Assembly: GCA_964020975.1 (NCBI GenBank) | Contig: OZ026619.1 | Coordinates: 9,872,778-9,936,777 of the forward strand | DNA: 64,000 nt | DNA from: Hermodice carunculata | Taxonomy: Eukaryota; Annelida; Polychaeta; Eunicida; Amphinomidae | Reading direction: 5' to 3' | Part shown: positions 1 to 11,828 of the stretch, in pieces | Layout of the letters: the number at the start of each line of letters is the position of its first letter | Numbering within the stretch: position 1 is the first letter of the stretch | Notes under the pieces: model-generated | Seen by the model: the letters and a program-made list of their open reading frames with translations, nothing else | What the model was told of the DNA's origin: nothing | The model's database searches: none | Made by a program: the position numbers and the translations under genes

Positions 1-1233
1 AACTATTTTATACTCAGAACCGTATAAATGCTGTAGATGGAAATTCGTGTCACTCAAAGAGCATGAGAACTTTGCATTATTCCCACCATCAAGATCTTCG
101 ACGGAAATATGTGCAACAAAAGTCTCTGATTTAGAGTTTTCTTGTATTTGAATCTGGCCGTTTCTAGGCACTGCATTGATGGTAATTTTAGGTGCATGGT
201 CGTTGATATCTAAAACATGGATTTTCACTTCCGTACCAGCAGGAATGGAGTCAGGTCCCATATCGCGCGCTACAGCAGTCAGACTGTACAAAGGTTTACT
301 CTGGTAATCTAATTTCTGCTTCAGGTAGATCAAGCCTGTGTTTTCATCAATACCAAACCGGTGGCCATACTGCATGCGTGTGTCAGGTGAGAGGGCATAA
401 GCCACCTGTCCATTTAGACCTTGGTCCGGGTCACTGGCTCGTATTGCCACGACTTTGGAGTGTATCGTTGCATTTTCGTAAATTCGGACCTCGTAAGTCT
501 TGTTCGAAAACTTGGGAATATTGTCATTAACATCGCTTACTGTAATATGAACAATGACGGAGCCAGATCGTTGAGGCAGCCCGCCATCATAGGCAACAAT
601 CCTTAATTGGTGGTATTCCTCTTTTTCTCTATCGAGGGGTGTATCCAACAGAAGTTTGATTCCCTGCACTTTACTTTCTGGTCCTACTCCTATCCTAAAA
701 TTCGAAGAGCTAGACACAAGTTTATATTCCCGTATTCCATTTTGTCCGCTGTCCTTATCTCGGGCTGCAGACAGCACAGACACTACCCCTGGACTCCTGC
801 TCTCCGGTATTGTCAGCCGCACCTTGTCTTTTGGAAACGCGGGCCAGTTATCATTGATATCTAAGATGTGTACCTTAATACGAATGATTTGAAAGTACCT
901 GTCCGGGCGAACAGCAACATCTGCCCGAAGAACACATTCTACTTGTTGCAAACACAAAACATCTCTGTCAATTCTTTTTGACGTACGCAGTATTCCACCA
1001 GACTGAGATATTGTAAAATATCTAGACGCGGACAAAAAGCTGAACTGAAGATTGTTGAGCACAGTTCGTTCATACTTCATGTCAAGCCCGGACTCTGTGA
1101 AGACGTCTCCTAGCTTTGTCCCTATCGGTAATTCCTCGGCAATGCGGTATTCCAAGGGTTTCTGGCACATGCAAGGTAGCAGACCGAAAGTGCAGAATAT
1201 TACAACAAAAAATATAATACTCACTGAGCGCAT
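1..1233 (-). CDS. Protocadherin 1, N-terminal part of large exon (runs off left edge)
   Basis: An uninterrupted frame reads 411 codons from ATG at 1233 to the window edge. The ATG is the first after an in-frame TAG six bases upstream, which fixes the start. Residues 1-23 form a signal peptide. EC1 (about 24-132) has the protocadherin CX5C loop (C94, C100), a DRD motif and DINDN (125-129). EC2 (133-241) has DKDSGQNG, LDRE and DVNDN. EC3 (242-348) has ENATI, DPDQG and DINDH. EC4 starts with QENS and DLDGGNN and is cut by the edge. Family knowledge: protocadherins are calcium-dependent homophilic adhesion proteins of the plasma membrane, mostly neural. Inference: the same six-repeat layout as its paralogue at 46866..49280, with which it aligns throughout at roughly 55-60% identity by eye. 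No stop or frameshift was seen, so it looks functional. The transmembrane and cytoplasmic parts lie outside the window. Confidence 0.95.
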   Translation of the reverse strand, partial: MRSVSIIFFVVIFCTFGLLPCMCQKPLEYRIAEELPIGTKLGDVFTESGLDMKYERTVLNNLQFSFLSASRYFTISQSGGILRTSKRIDRDVLCLQQVECVLRADVAVRPDRYFQIIRIKVHILDINDNWPAFPKDKVRLTIPESRSPGVVSVLSAARDKDSGQNGIREYKLVSSSSNFRIGVGPESKVQGIKLLLDTPLDREKEEYHQLRIVAYDGGLPQRSGSVIVHITVSDVNDNIPKFSNKTYEVRIYENATIHSKVVAIRASDPDQGLNGQVAYALSPDTRMQYGHRFGIDENTGLIYLKQKLDYQSKPLYSLTAVARDMGPDSIPAGTEVKIHVLDINDHAPKITINAVPRNGQIQIQENSKSETFVAHISVEDLDGGNNAKFSCSLSDTNFHLQHLYGSEYKIV

Positions 1234-1241
1234 CTTCTACA

Positions 1242-1271
1242 CTATAATGTTTTCATAAAGCCACTAAACCA
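1242..1271 (-). promoter_or_regulatory. Two tiny upstream ORFs in leader of protocadherin 1
   Basis: On the minus strand ATG-GTT-TAG (1271..1263) and ATG-AAA-ACA-TTA-TAG (1256..1242) lie just before the main start at 1233. If transcription begins upstream, scanning ribosomes would meet both. Whether they lie in the mRNA is unknown. Confidence 0.35.
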
Positions 1272-1385
1272 TCTTGGGGCTTTCCTTGCTGCGAGGCCGC
1301 TCGTACAGCGAGGATGCGCCCTCTCCTCTGCTTCGTGCACAAACCCGTACGCTCAAAAGCCTGTAATGTAGTTTCCTCACAGCCT

Positions 1386-1440
1386 AACTGGAAAGATCTC
1401 CATGGTGACTCGATATTTACTTCCGTTTTGACAATCCATT
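1386..1440 (-). promoter_or_regulatory. Conserved protocadherin upstream element, copy 1
   Basis: This 55 bp block aligns without gaps to 49430..49484 (41 of 55 identical by my count). It begins 153 bp above the protocadherin 1 ATG; the second copy begins 150 bp above its ATG. The most conserved run is ATCTCCATGG plus GACTC. Read on the coding strand, 1409..1396 is GTCACCATGGAGAT, which resembles the two half-sites of an RFX X-box (GTNRCC...GGYNAC type). Element status is inferred from conservation of sequence and spacing. It could instead be conserved 5' UTR. Confidence 0.6.
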
Positions 1441-4400
1441 TGGGAGCATCCGAGAAAGAGAGCATTATTTGAGTCACAGATCATGCAAAAGTGTATGCAG
1501 CTAGAATTGTTGTCAACTAGCTGATTCCTTCTTTGGTCCGAGGTGAGGACAGTGATGGTGGTATAGTGAAAGCAGTCTAGCTGCAAAGATCCAATCAGAT
1601 CGCGTGGTGTGCATACGAACATAGAGTGTGCTGTGCGTCCCTTGGTGGATGCTGAGACGTACTTCCTGAGCCTGCGGCTACCTGCTTTGATGAAGTACCT
1701 ATCCCAGGAACTACTCGTCCATTTGACGGCCAACCAAATCTACATTGCTAAAATAATTCACGTACCATATGGGTGGGTATAGCTTATGATAAAAGTTACC
1801 GGTGTCACTGCAGCCGTCAAGGCGAGAGAGACGAATGGTGCCACTGCCAGGACCCCATGGATTTCAAGACCTCATGCCGCAATACGACATTTTGCAGGCG
1901 TTGAGTACCTTTGCGTGCGAAATAATATGTATTTATGGTTGCCGTCCCCGCCTGTCCCCTGTGTATCTACTGATATTTTTCTTGCATCGTACTTTCTGTA
2001 GCTGCCAATCGCATTTCTGATAGGATCGAACTTCGCATGTATTCCGATTTCCTTCACACTAGAATTCAGCAACTCCCATGCCTGTGGAAATTATGGACTT
2101 GCTTAGGATGAATGCATCAAAGTAAGGGGGTGATACATTTCCCTCACTGTGTCTAACTCAATGCACCTTTGTGTGGCGCAAAAAAGAAGTAGCAATATAT
2201 AATGTACATTATACCGATGACAAGCCATACTGAAGGAAAAGAAACCACCTTATTAGTTTTATCTGCTAGTACAAAGCACCGCGTTTTGGGAGGAAAGGGG
2301 CAAACACGAATAATAAAGCTAATTTTTCCTCCTGTGATCCAGTCCCTACAGGAACAAAATGTTTTAAATAGAGAGCTCTTTTCTATCAATCACGATGCAT
2401 TGCCATTCCTTCTAATTGTTCCAATTACCAATAGCAAATTGCAATATTATATTAGACGTTATAGCGTTCACTGGGACCCAAGACATCAAGCGGCATTGTC
2501 ACAATTTATTAGGTGGTTCAACAGTATTGACTGCCTGCTGCCCATGTGGATTGCTCTGTATCCTTGTTATGGATAACATATTTTAACAGCACCATTCCCA
2601 TTCCTTCCCATCCAAAACTGGGGTAGTAATTTCGGCAATATTGTCTTGACCTTACCACTTCTTGCAGGGCCGCTAGCTGGACTACAATTGATTGAGACAA
2701 CTGTGGTTCATTGACGAAAACAAAACTGTCTCCTCGGCTTGTAACTTCGTTGCTTGGATCTCACCTTTGGCACCGGCCAGTCTATTGGGGTGACAGAAAC
2801 GTTCTGCTTGCTCCTTTATCATGACAGACCAGCACCTCTATGCACTGGCTGTTCACCAGTTACCAAATGTACACATTTCTTCCTATGTGAAGCCTCCGTC
2901 GGGTCAGGTAAGATTAATTGTACAAATCATGAGACGGGAGGATGTCCATGTTTTGTTCGCTTATTTCGTAAGCCCGCTGTACGACGTCAAACGTCAGCGC
3001 GGTGCTCCGTGCTACGAATTCACTGATACCTCAGGGACAAATTGGACAAAGCAAACTGGCTTCAGTCCCAGTTATCATGTGTCTTATGAAGATAGAGTGG
3101 CTCTGGCTTCAGTATGGGACCACTCTGGCGAGTCCTAGACACCACGATGGTGGTCCCTTTAGGAAACAGGAACCAGTGATAGCACCCCTTCTATTCACAG
3201 AAAGCCATGGCAGAAAATCCTTCATTGCGCAGGAAGTCGGCATGACGGTCCCTCCAGTAAATGTACACGTCGCCATAATTGGTTTTCTTCCACAATCTAT
3301 TCCATATTCTCAGAACAGACATTTTTATCGGTAATATTATCGAACAAGTTTGATATTCGTGATAAACGCATTGGTATTTACATATTTCAACACACAGGTC
3401 ATATAATGACGCAAACTTTGGTTCTCCGAAATTACTCCAAACGTCCTTAAATGTGTAAGTTTGGCATCGTTGTGGTATGGTTAGGACAATTCTATGTATT
3501 TCATGTCGGCTCAAACCTGATAGCAAGTTCTTAGATGGTACTTTGCAGTGATAACTAGTCCTTTAACGACAGAATCACATGTCAAACATCCATTTATAAC
3601 AAAATGCAATGCAATTGTATCTTCTACAATCACGCCCATCATTGTGTGATGGCAAAGGATGTATAAGAATCGAACAGGAAGGTCATTACGCAGCTACAGC
3701 ACTTGTGTATTGTCACAGAAGGTAGTTAACACGCACATGACTACTTTTACGATGGGTCAATATCGTTGGGTACAGACTTGAAACTTCATCTATTGCAGTC
3801 ATAAGGTATGATCTGGGCGTCACCTGGCGTTGGCATTAGCTCAGCAGAAAACGTGTGCGCTTGCTATCATTTTCAACAATATTGGCATATAACAATCGTT
3901 TGGTTCCAGGCTTCTGTTTTTTCCTCATACATTACCTAGTCGTGATGTTTGTGACTGTTTTTGCATGTTATTGGATGTTGTGATCAGTCCTTAGCCTGGG
4001 CAACTGCATCATGATGTCCCATCAACAATATAGCTTTACATTCGTCGTTTGATAGGTGTTAAACGCGTTGGGCATCCAGTGCCTTCAATGTTTAAATTCA
4101 CCACAGCTGCATTGATGGGACTTCCATACTTTTATTTCGTTGATGCAGACGTGACCTGATCATGACTGTTTTCAGCCTTGTAAAGAGCGCTAAATGATAA
4201 AAAAGACGACTCTTGGTGTTGCTGATAAATTCGCATTTGTAACTCAGTTTGCATCGTTCTTACACATACTTTGATCTATCATCCACACTCGATCGTTAAG
4301 GTAAATGTTTAATACTCTGTCCTATTGTCAGTGAAATAGGTACTACAGCCACCACCTCACACACCCATTTGAATATTAACAAATGGCAAAAGTCAATCAT

Positions 4401-7287
4401 TTTGTTTTTAAATCGAGAACCAGGGGTAAGATTAATCAGATTTTCGATTTTGATAAAGAAAGAACTCATTATCTAGGTTTGAAATGGACCATCCATTTTT
4501 TTTTTCAATTTCCATAATTATTGGTCATTCATTTAATATCAAGATTTTACAATGTAGAATATGTTAATTACCTTGCGCGTTTAAAAGCGTATCTTATGAA
4601 GCAGACATAATGACTAAACTAAAGACAAATAATTTGTGTCTTAAAGAGACGCAATGATTGAATTTAAAATAAAGTGTCTATTTAAAATGAACATGATGAA
4701 CATAATTGCGGGCAGATCCGTTATATGCAGGGTTGCCTTTTGCTGTAGGGTGTAGGGTTTTTACTCGGGTCGATTGCTGCTGAGCTGTGGTTTGCAAATG
4801 GAGCCCCCTTCCTGTTTTCATGAGTTGAACCTAGGCTCCGGAAGCCGGTGAAGGAGTGATCGATAAACTTGATTCAGCTAACTACTATATAATCGATAGA
4901 TGTTGTGCCCAGAATTTTACAGGAACATTTGCAGGCGGCCGAGTCAAAGGCATCCCTTCAGTGACATGATATCTTTGAAATGAGAGAAACGCTTTGAAGT
5001 TTCTCGCTGCACTTCCCCCACCCCCTGAGCAGCGGGAGACAAAGTATATCAGTTACTTTAGGTTTACTTGCAAAGAGTGATCTGTCAGGGGCGAACTGAC
5101 CTCAATCCTGTATCAAAGCTTTCCGCAGCTTGACGGATGACACCGATTCAGAGTTAGACTGCCTTTCTACACAGAATGTGACTTTGACCCAGCCCCTTCA
5201 CCGCGGGGCCTGGTGCATAGATGGCACGCAACCCACACGGAAAGACACATTATGCACGTAATATACAGGACTAAATTATGGCTTCACGCATGAAAAATTA
5301 GTCTTCCCGGAACACACACACATACACATATGTACATACTGTACCTTCCCGGAACACACACACATACACATATGTACATACTGTACGAACAAGAAGTTTA
5401 TTTCACAGGTGCATCTGTGATTGCGTTGTGCTGGTGTACAATTGCAAAGAACCATTTTGCATGAACTAAGGGCAACGCTTGAGGCCATTGGCAAAAGTTG
5501 AGAGGTTACCGAGTTCTAGGCTGCTTCACTGAGTGATCGGAAATTAGGTGCTATCTCCGAATGTACCAGTTATTGCCAGCAGTTTATCTAGTTTACGCAC
5601 AATTTCCCGTGTAGAGATGAAAATGAAACGTCTCTGGCACATATTGTATGAAGATGCTGGCCAACAGAATGAACAGTTTTAATCACAAATAGCGTTGTGA
5701 TCGAACTCTAAGTGCCCTAACAAAGAGATATGGCATTTTTGGGATGGATAATCGTTAACAGAATAGACGCTAGGCTCCATTGTAACCGTCATCCAAACGT
5801 GTCCTCCACAGCCACCACTATTGAACACTGCAGTGCTATTTATTTGCTTGAAACCAACTTGTCTTGCCAAGGCAGTGTGGCATTTTGTAAGGAATTTTGA
5901 GTACCCAGAACTGTTTAATTGACGAATTTTTCCACCAACCAGCCAGTTTTACTAAAAAGTACAGAAACGCAGTTTGAATCAGAGTATAATTCACACGCTG
6001 TCAGGCTACACTGCCTCATGTGAGTAGGCGATAAAGCGACGATTCTCTTTTGGGGGAAAAGATTGATCGCCATAACGGGATATAAATCTGAAACGCTCAA
6101 ACTGCCCTCTGTCATATCGGTTTTCTGCTCAACTGTCCTTTCCGCGCCAATGGTTTGCAGACTTGTATTGAGTTTGATCAACACTTATAAAACCTTGCTT
6201 ATTCCTAAGTGTGACCTTGTCGTGTTGTCCGCATAAAGGTTCCGAAGAAAGACTCGCGGAGCAGAAATGCTGGCCGCATTGATCTGTCCAGGGAACGCCA
6301 CAACATACAGCATAACGCCACCTCTTGCCATGTGGCCTAATAGAATTTCTAGGACTTCTGTTTTATGTACACAGCCGGAAACACAGTGGCATTCACGCTG
6401 TTGGCCTTGCGCTTGGTTTCCCTGCACTGCGCCTGTTTAAGGTCTGTTCCAAATAGTACTGAAAGACTACATCTTCGATCCATGGAAATAGGTAAATTTG
6501 ATTTATCTGCACCTACTTAATCATTTTATCCAGTGACACGTGTGTGTTTCTGTTTAATTTCCCAGCAGATTTCTTCCCTGTAGAGATCATTAATATCTAA
6601 CATATATATTAGCCATGTCTAAGGTCATGCTTCTCCATCGAGCTGACAGTGAAATGAGATCATAGTATTTATGACAACAGACCCAGTGCAATTTATATTA
6701 TTTAACCTCAACTGAAATAGGATTTAGTATATTTTCCTATAAAATCACGGTGGCTGGGTAATGCCTACTTTCGTGACATTGTGGCATATTAGGGTTTGAA
6801 CAGACTTTGGCACAAGGAAGCACATGTATCTGTCCCGGCGGAATATCATATATCTTAATACGAAAGAAATTTTCAACCATATCAAGTCAAAGCCAAATTG
6901 GGAATCCCTAAATTTATTAAGTACTATCTCAAACCCTAGCCTTTCTGACGACCTAACTGAATAGCATTTCGGATAAATTGCATTATGGTTAAGTCCGGAG
7001 GGATGCAACAAAAGTATATCTGATGCAACTATGCCACGCATTCACAGAACAAGTCAATTCCGTGTCAACAGAAGGCAAAACTCTACAAAATTCACCCAAC
7101 ACATACGAATCCGAAGAAATCGAAATAAACTTAAGTCCCCAAAGATAAAAAGAGACATGAAAGTTACAAAATATTTGATCTTGTATTGCCTGGCTGTTCA
7201 TGTTACTAGCACATTCTACTTTGTATCTTTTGCGATCTTGTCCCACGGCCTTGCAAGTCATGTTCCTTTCTCCACAATAGTGAGTCA

Positions 7288-7288
<1 letters not shown>
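1441..7288. other. Intergenic, no gene recognised
   Basis: I see no coding stretch with recognisable family features. Short open frames here (for example 2202..2576 on plus, 3191..3526 on minus) carry no motif and show unremarkable composition. The only structure is a perfect 42 bp tandem duplication at 5303..5386, listed separately. Confidence 0.6.
5303..5386. repeat. Perfect 42 bp tandem duplication
   Basis: Two adjacent copies (5303..5344 and 5345..5386) are identical base for base. Each begins CTTCCCGGAACACAC and ends CATACTGTAC. Zero divergence implies a recent duplication or an assembly artefact. Confidence 0.9.
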
Positions 7289-7341
<53 letters not shown>

Positions 7342-7356
7342 GCACGCACGCACGCA
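7289..7356. repeat. (CA)n then (GCAC)n microsatellite
   Basis: About 25 CA units pass into GCAC units near 7337. Alternating purine-pyrimidine, a potential Z-DNA former. The open frames across it are simple-repeat artefacts. Confidence 0.95.
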
Positions 7357-7460
7357 TGCACAGGCACGCGTGCGTTACACAAGAATTGTACCTGTCCGTG
7401 TGTGTACAACAAGCAAACAAACAAGCAATCAAAGAAACAAAAATTTAACTACAATAATTT

Positions 7461-8640
7461 GATTTGCTCGTCAGCAAATCAGTCTGTATGCCTAGAAAAC
7501 CTTTACAGATTGGCTATTCAGTACTTATTCAACTCCTACAACAATATTTTGTTTCATGCGGCTATGTCAAAAACCTATAAATTGAAGTTGGAAAGGCACC
7601 TCAACCTATTATAATTTTGAAACCACTCAAGATTAAGATTTTGAGTATATGCCTAATTTCCATAAACCTAATAGGATACATTAAAATGATGTAACTTTGG
7701 TTTATGTTTAATTGGATGGGCTATGATGTCATAAAGCTATCAATGGGAGTTGGAATGGTATTCAAAGAATTTAAATTTGTGTATTCAACTAATTTGCAAA
7801 AATCAAAGTGCCCACAACTTTGGTTCATAATTTATTGATTGCGGCTATGTCACAAACTTATAAATTGAAGTTGGATTGTCACCTCTATTTATAATAGTTT
7901 TGAAGATATTCAACTTTTAAATGTTTTAAGTGGTACTAATTAGCATAATTTAAAATGCTACAGTTTTTGTTCACTGTCCATTATATTGGCAGGTAGCACA
8001 CACCTGTATGTATTACTTTTAATTTGTGACCATCTGTAATAGACTTGAAGATATGGGGCTGTTGAAATTTTAATTGTCCTTAATTTGCATAATTTTTAAC
8101 ATCATGACTGTTCATGACTGTTCCAAACAACCTGCACAACTTCACTACCAGGCCTATCACTTTGCCAAGTTTGGTACTTTTCGGACCAACAGTGTCCGAG
8201 AAAAAAATGGATGCGGCTATGTACCAAACCTACACATTGAAGTTAGAATGACACCTCTATCTATAATAGTTTGGAAGTTATTCAAAGATTCAAATTTGTG
8301 TATTCACCTAATTTTTATAAATTAAAATGCTAAAAATCTGGTTCATGATTCATTGGATGCTGCTATGTCACAAGTCTATAAATTGAAGTTGGATTGGCAC
8401 CTCTTTTTATTCTAGTTCTGGATATATTCAACTTTTAAATGTTCCAAGTGCTCCTAATTAGCACAATTTAAAATGCTACAGTTTTTGTTCACTGTCCATT
8501 GGATTGGCAGGTGTCACGAACATGTATGTACTACTTTAAATTTCGTGTCTATCTGTAAAAGGTTGGAAGATGTGGATCTTTTAAAATTTCCACTGTCCCT
8601 AATTTGCATATTTTTTCCCCGTAATTTTTGTGAAATTTTT
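7461..8640 (+). mobile_element. Family A dispersed element, copy A1 (two partial units)
   Basis: Starts with GATTTGC (7461..7467) and GCAAATC (7474..7480), the hairpin shared with copies at 11090, 20690 and 53778. The body holds repeated ~170 bp modules with recurring phrases such as 'TTGAAGTTGGA', 'GCACCTCTAT', 'ATAATAGTTTTGAAG' and 'CTAATTTGCATAA'. Near 8209 the sequence jumps from the 3' part (GTGTCCGAG) back to an internal module, so a second partial unit follows to about 8640. No coding capacity; non-autonomous. The terminal (GAAA)n and hairpin are absent in this copy. Confidence 0.75.
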
Positions 8641-8789
8641 GTAGTATTGGAAGGAAATTCTGTTAGCACAAAGTAAAATGCCCAACTTTAAAAAAAGTGT
8701 GAACCCATATCTTTTACATGGATTGCGAAACAGGCCAAGCCTATTAATCACTCTCCATGGCACAGATGTTGGCGCACACTTTCTTACCC

Positions 8790-8935
8790 GGTTGTTTGGT
8801 GGAGGAAGCCGAAGGACTCGGAGAAAACCATCGTTCACAGCCAGAGTGGTAGGAACTTTCCACTTGCATCCTTAGCCGTGAATCGAACCCGAGCCGAACT
8901 TTGTTTGCATGCTATAGGATTTTGCTTTAGCAATA
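8790..8935 (-). mobile_element. tRNA-derived SINE remnant
   Basis: On the minus strand GGTTCGATTCA (8889..8879) fits the pol III B box GGTTCGANNCC except at its last base. It is followed downstream by a C/T-rich block (about 8837..8812) with CTCCGAGTCCTTCGG and CTTCCTCC. From memory this block resembles a conserved stretch of several SINE families, unverified. No good A box was seen, so the head is probably truncated. Confidence 0.5.
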
Positions 8936-8971
8936 GGCCTACATGTTAAGCTTGGAACGGCAACTCTATCC

Positions 8972-9065
8972 AAAAAAAAAATAATAATAATAATAAATAA
9001 AATAAAATAAAAAAAACAAAAAATAAAATAAAAAAATTTAAAAAAAATAAAAAAATAAAAAAAAT
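8972..9065. repeat. A-rich low-complexity tract
   Basis: AAT, AAAAT and AAAT units with almost no C or G. Could be an expanded retroelement tail. No gene. Confidence 0.85.
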
Positions 9066-10548
9066 GCTGGTATTTGTATGTGTGGGGGGAGGGGGTGGCG
9101 CTATATACGAACGGCTTTACTGCATCCCTTTATGTACTCAAAATACAGAGAACAGTTTCTGCTAGATAAAATGTCTCTCACGATGCCTCATACCTTAATA
9201 ATGACCCAAATATACCAAAGCTTCATATCGGGCTGCGTTAACCGGTTGTCGCAAAAGGTGTTTTGTCAAGTTTCTTTCTGCAGATTTAGCCCACACAGCT
9301 GTATAACACAATCGACAAGTACGATGCCAGGGAGTTGTCCTCTATTTTTGCAGACTGGGATTTTTTGTGCGATGGCACTCAAAGTTAAGCTTTGATTTTC
9401 CTGCCGTTTCATAAGTCCATTTAACACCAACTAAGTTTGGACCCTGGGCTCCTGTCTCGTATATTAAACTGCTACATATTTTATGCTTTTGAGAACTTTG
9501 GCAGCTCATAATGCTGTACTACCACGTAAGCTGGTTCCCAAAAGGTGGATGAAAAGAACAGGAGCTGAGAGGAAATTGCTAAATAAATGAATGGATTTTT
9601 ACAGCTGGTTGCAGATTTACCTGAAGCTGTCACACAAATATCTTGGGCTCTGTAACTCGACACTTGCCCATATGGCGTGCGAGATTTGACGCTCTCCTGG
9701 AACAGGTCAGAGCCCGAGGTCGAATATTGACGCTCTAAACAAAACAAGCCTCCTGGGTGTCTATTAGGCATGGGAAGTGCATCCTTAAGGGACAATTATG
9801 TCATAGAGTCATGTCAAGTGACATCTTTACCTGGATAAAGCCTTTGATACCTGGATAATTAATTACATGTTCTATGCTCCAGTGTGTGCCAACAATTCGC
9901 CCTTAGACGTTAAGTCTGTTAACTGTTTGCTAAGCTATGTTTAGAGAAGTTCGAACTTGCAAAACAAAGTCTGGATGAAACATTGCCATTAATTAATCAT
10001 GTGAAAGAAACCGTTACGTCGGGCCTCAAGTAAGCTGTAACATTATCAATTCTTAGTATATATCTGCAAAACACACCAAAACAAATACACAAAAATGGAT
10101 ATATTAACTCTATTTTTGGACGGGAAATGGCAAACCACAGGACTATTTGTGTGAGTGCAGCTACGCCAGAATCAAGACTGCTGATTTTCTCGGGGCCTTT
10201 TATCTCAAATCTCGAATCCCGCCAAGGGTCTTCTCTTATGAATGCGAGTCTTTACTCATGGAATTACTGCTCAAAGAAGCATCTATGTCGGTCTGAAGTA
10301 ATTACAAGTGGAAAAAATCATATCCTACTTCAAAAATGCCCAGCTGATTGGTGAATATAAAATTGGGAACCCATACGTCTGTTAATGCCACTGTAACGCA
10401 TACAGCTTGTATCTTACCATAGCGAAGGCCCCTGGCAGTCAGTAAAACCATACCTTCAAGTTTATCACAAAATGTGCCGATGTACCGGTGATATGGACCG
10501 CTGTCCACGGTCTTCTGACTTATTCTTGAAATCTCACAACGAATGAAA
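9066..10548. other. Intergenic, nothing recognised
   Basis: Unique-looking, AT-rich sequence. No open frame with family motifs and no repeat matching the families elsewhere in the window was noticed. Confidence 0.5.
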
Positions 10549-10564
10549 CAGAGACAGACAGACA

Positions 10565-10596
<32 letters not shown>
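10549..10596. repeat. (GACA)n-(CA)n microsatellite
   Basis: GACA units run into about 14 CA units. The minus-strand frame of Cys-Val repeats across it is an artefact. Confidence 0.95.
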
Positions 10597-10598
<2 letters not shown>

Positions 10599-11089
10599 GA
10601 ACTAAATTGTATGCATCTGTGATCTAGATATTACATGATTTTACACATGTATTTCAAATTTTTCCAGGGGCACACCACAGATTCCCCCGGATGGGAGGGG
10701 TACACCCCCGACGTCACCCGTAGCGACGCAAGGGTCTGTAGGAAAGTGTGACTTTGATTGTCTACTTTGTACATAATGTAAGCTAATTCCGTCTAACAAA
10801 TAAAGCTCCACTGGGAAATAATGAAAATATTTCCTGAGAAAACATGCTGATGTTCTCGGCCAGATGAGATTTATATTAGGCGGCCAGGTCAGTCTTTGTT
10901 CTCCTCTGTTTTGGGTTATTTTGTTTTTAACTTATTAACAAAGTTGTGACTTTTTATGTGTTTTTAATTTTTCTCGTCTTATTGTTTTACCTTATGTATA
11001 CTGCCACATCCATTTGGTACAAATGATGGTTTTCTGTCTACAATATTGAATTAATGTTATTCAAAAGCAACTTGAATACTAGAAAGTAA

Positions 11090-11828
11090 GATTTGGTTGA
11101 AAGCAAATCTGTCTGTCTGCCTCCAAAACTTTAAATAAATTAAAACGCTATGTATTTTGTTTGTGGTTTATCAGATGCGCTTTCAGCACAAATATATGAT
11201 TAAATCGGGAATGGCACTTTTACATATAAGAGATTTGAACATTTTCAACATTAAAACTTTATGTGGCTTTAGTTCGCATAAATTAAACATTTGCCACCTT
11301 TGATTATGGTTCATTGCATGCGCCTACAAAATAACCCGAGCTGTACCTTTTACCGTTTTGGAGATATTCAGTATTCAAAAATTTCATGTGCCCTAATTAG
11401 CATAAATTGAAATTCTTCAACTTCAGTTTGTGGTCCATTGGATTTACTTAGAACATAAACCTATGAATTGAAGTTGAAATGACACCTCTACCTATAATAG
11501 TTTTGAATATTTTAAACATTTAAACTTTTCCTGCGCCAGAATTAACATAAACTCAAGTTCTACCACTTTTGTTTGTGGTTCATTGGATGTGCGCACAGCA
11601 CAAATCTGTAAAATTAAATTGGGATGGCACCTCTACTTATGCTTTAGAAGATACTCAAGATTTAGAGCTTTAAATGGCCCTTATTTGCATAACTTTCAAT
11701 ATGAGTACTCCTCTTAATAAAAAGGTAAGACTCCAAGTACGGAGGTATAATCATGCCAAGCTTGGAGTTTCTTTAGCTATAATAGTGTCCAAATAAATGT
11801 CGGGCAAATTGCTGGTAGAGAAAGAACA
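11090..11828 (+). mobile_element. Family A element, copy A2, 5' part (split by family B insertion)
   Basis: Begins with the family A start (GATTTG ... GCAAATC, 11090..11109, then CTGTCTG and TGCCTCCAAAA). Continues through the usual ~150-200 bp modules to GTCGGGCAAATTGCTGG, which in other copies lies directly before the (GAAA)n tract. The remainder of the element reappears at 13650..13707. Confidence 0.75.

Noticed and set aside
1253-1733. Minus-strand frames of 74 and 118 residues upstream of protocadherin 1
   Set aside because: They overlap the conserved upstream element, are in other frames and have no counterpart above protocadherin 2.
7031-7462. 143-147 residue frames on both strands
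   Set aside because: Length depends on the (CA)n and (GCAC)n array; no motif outside it.
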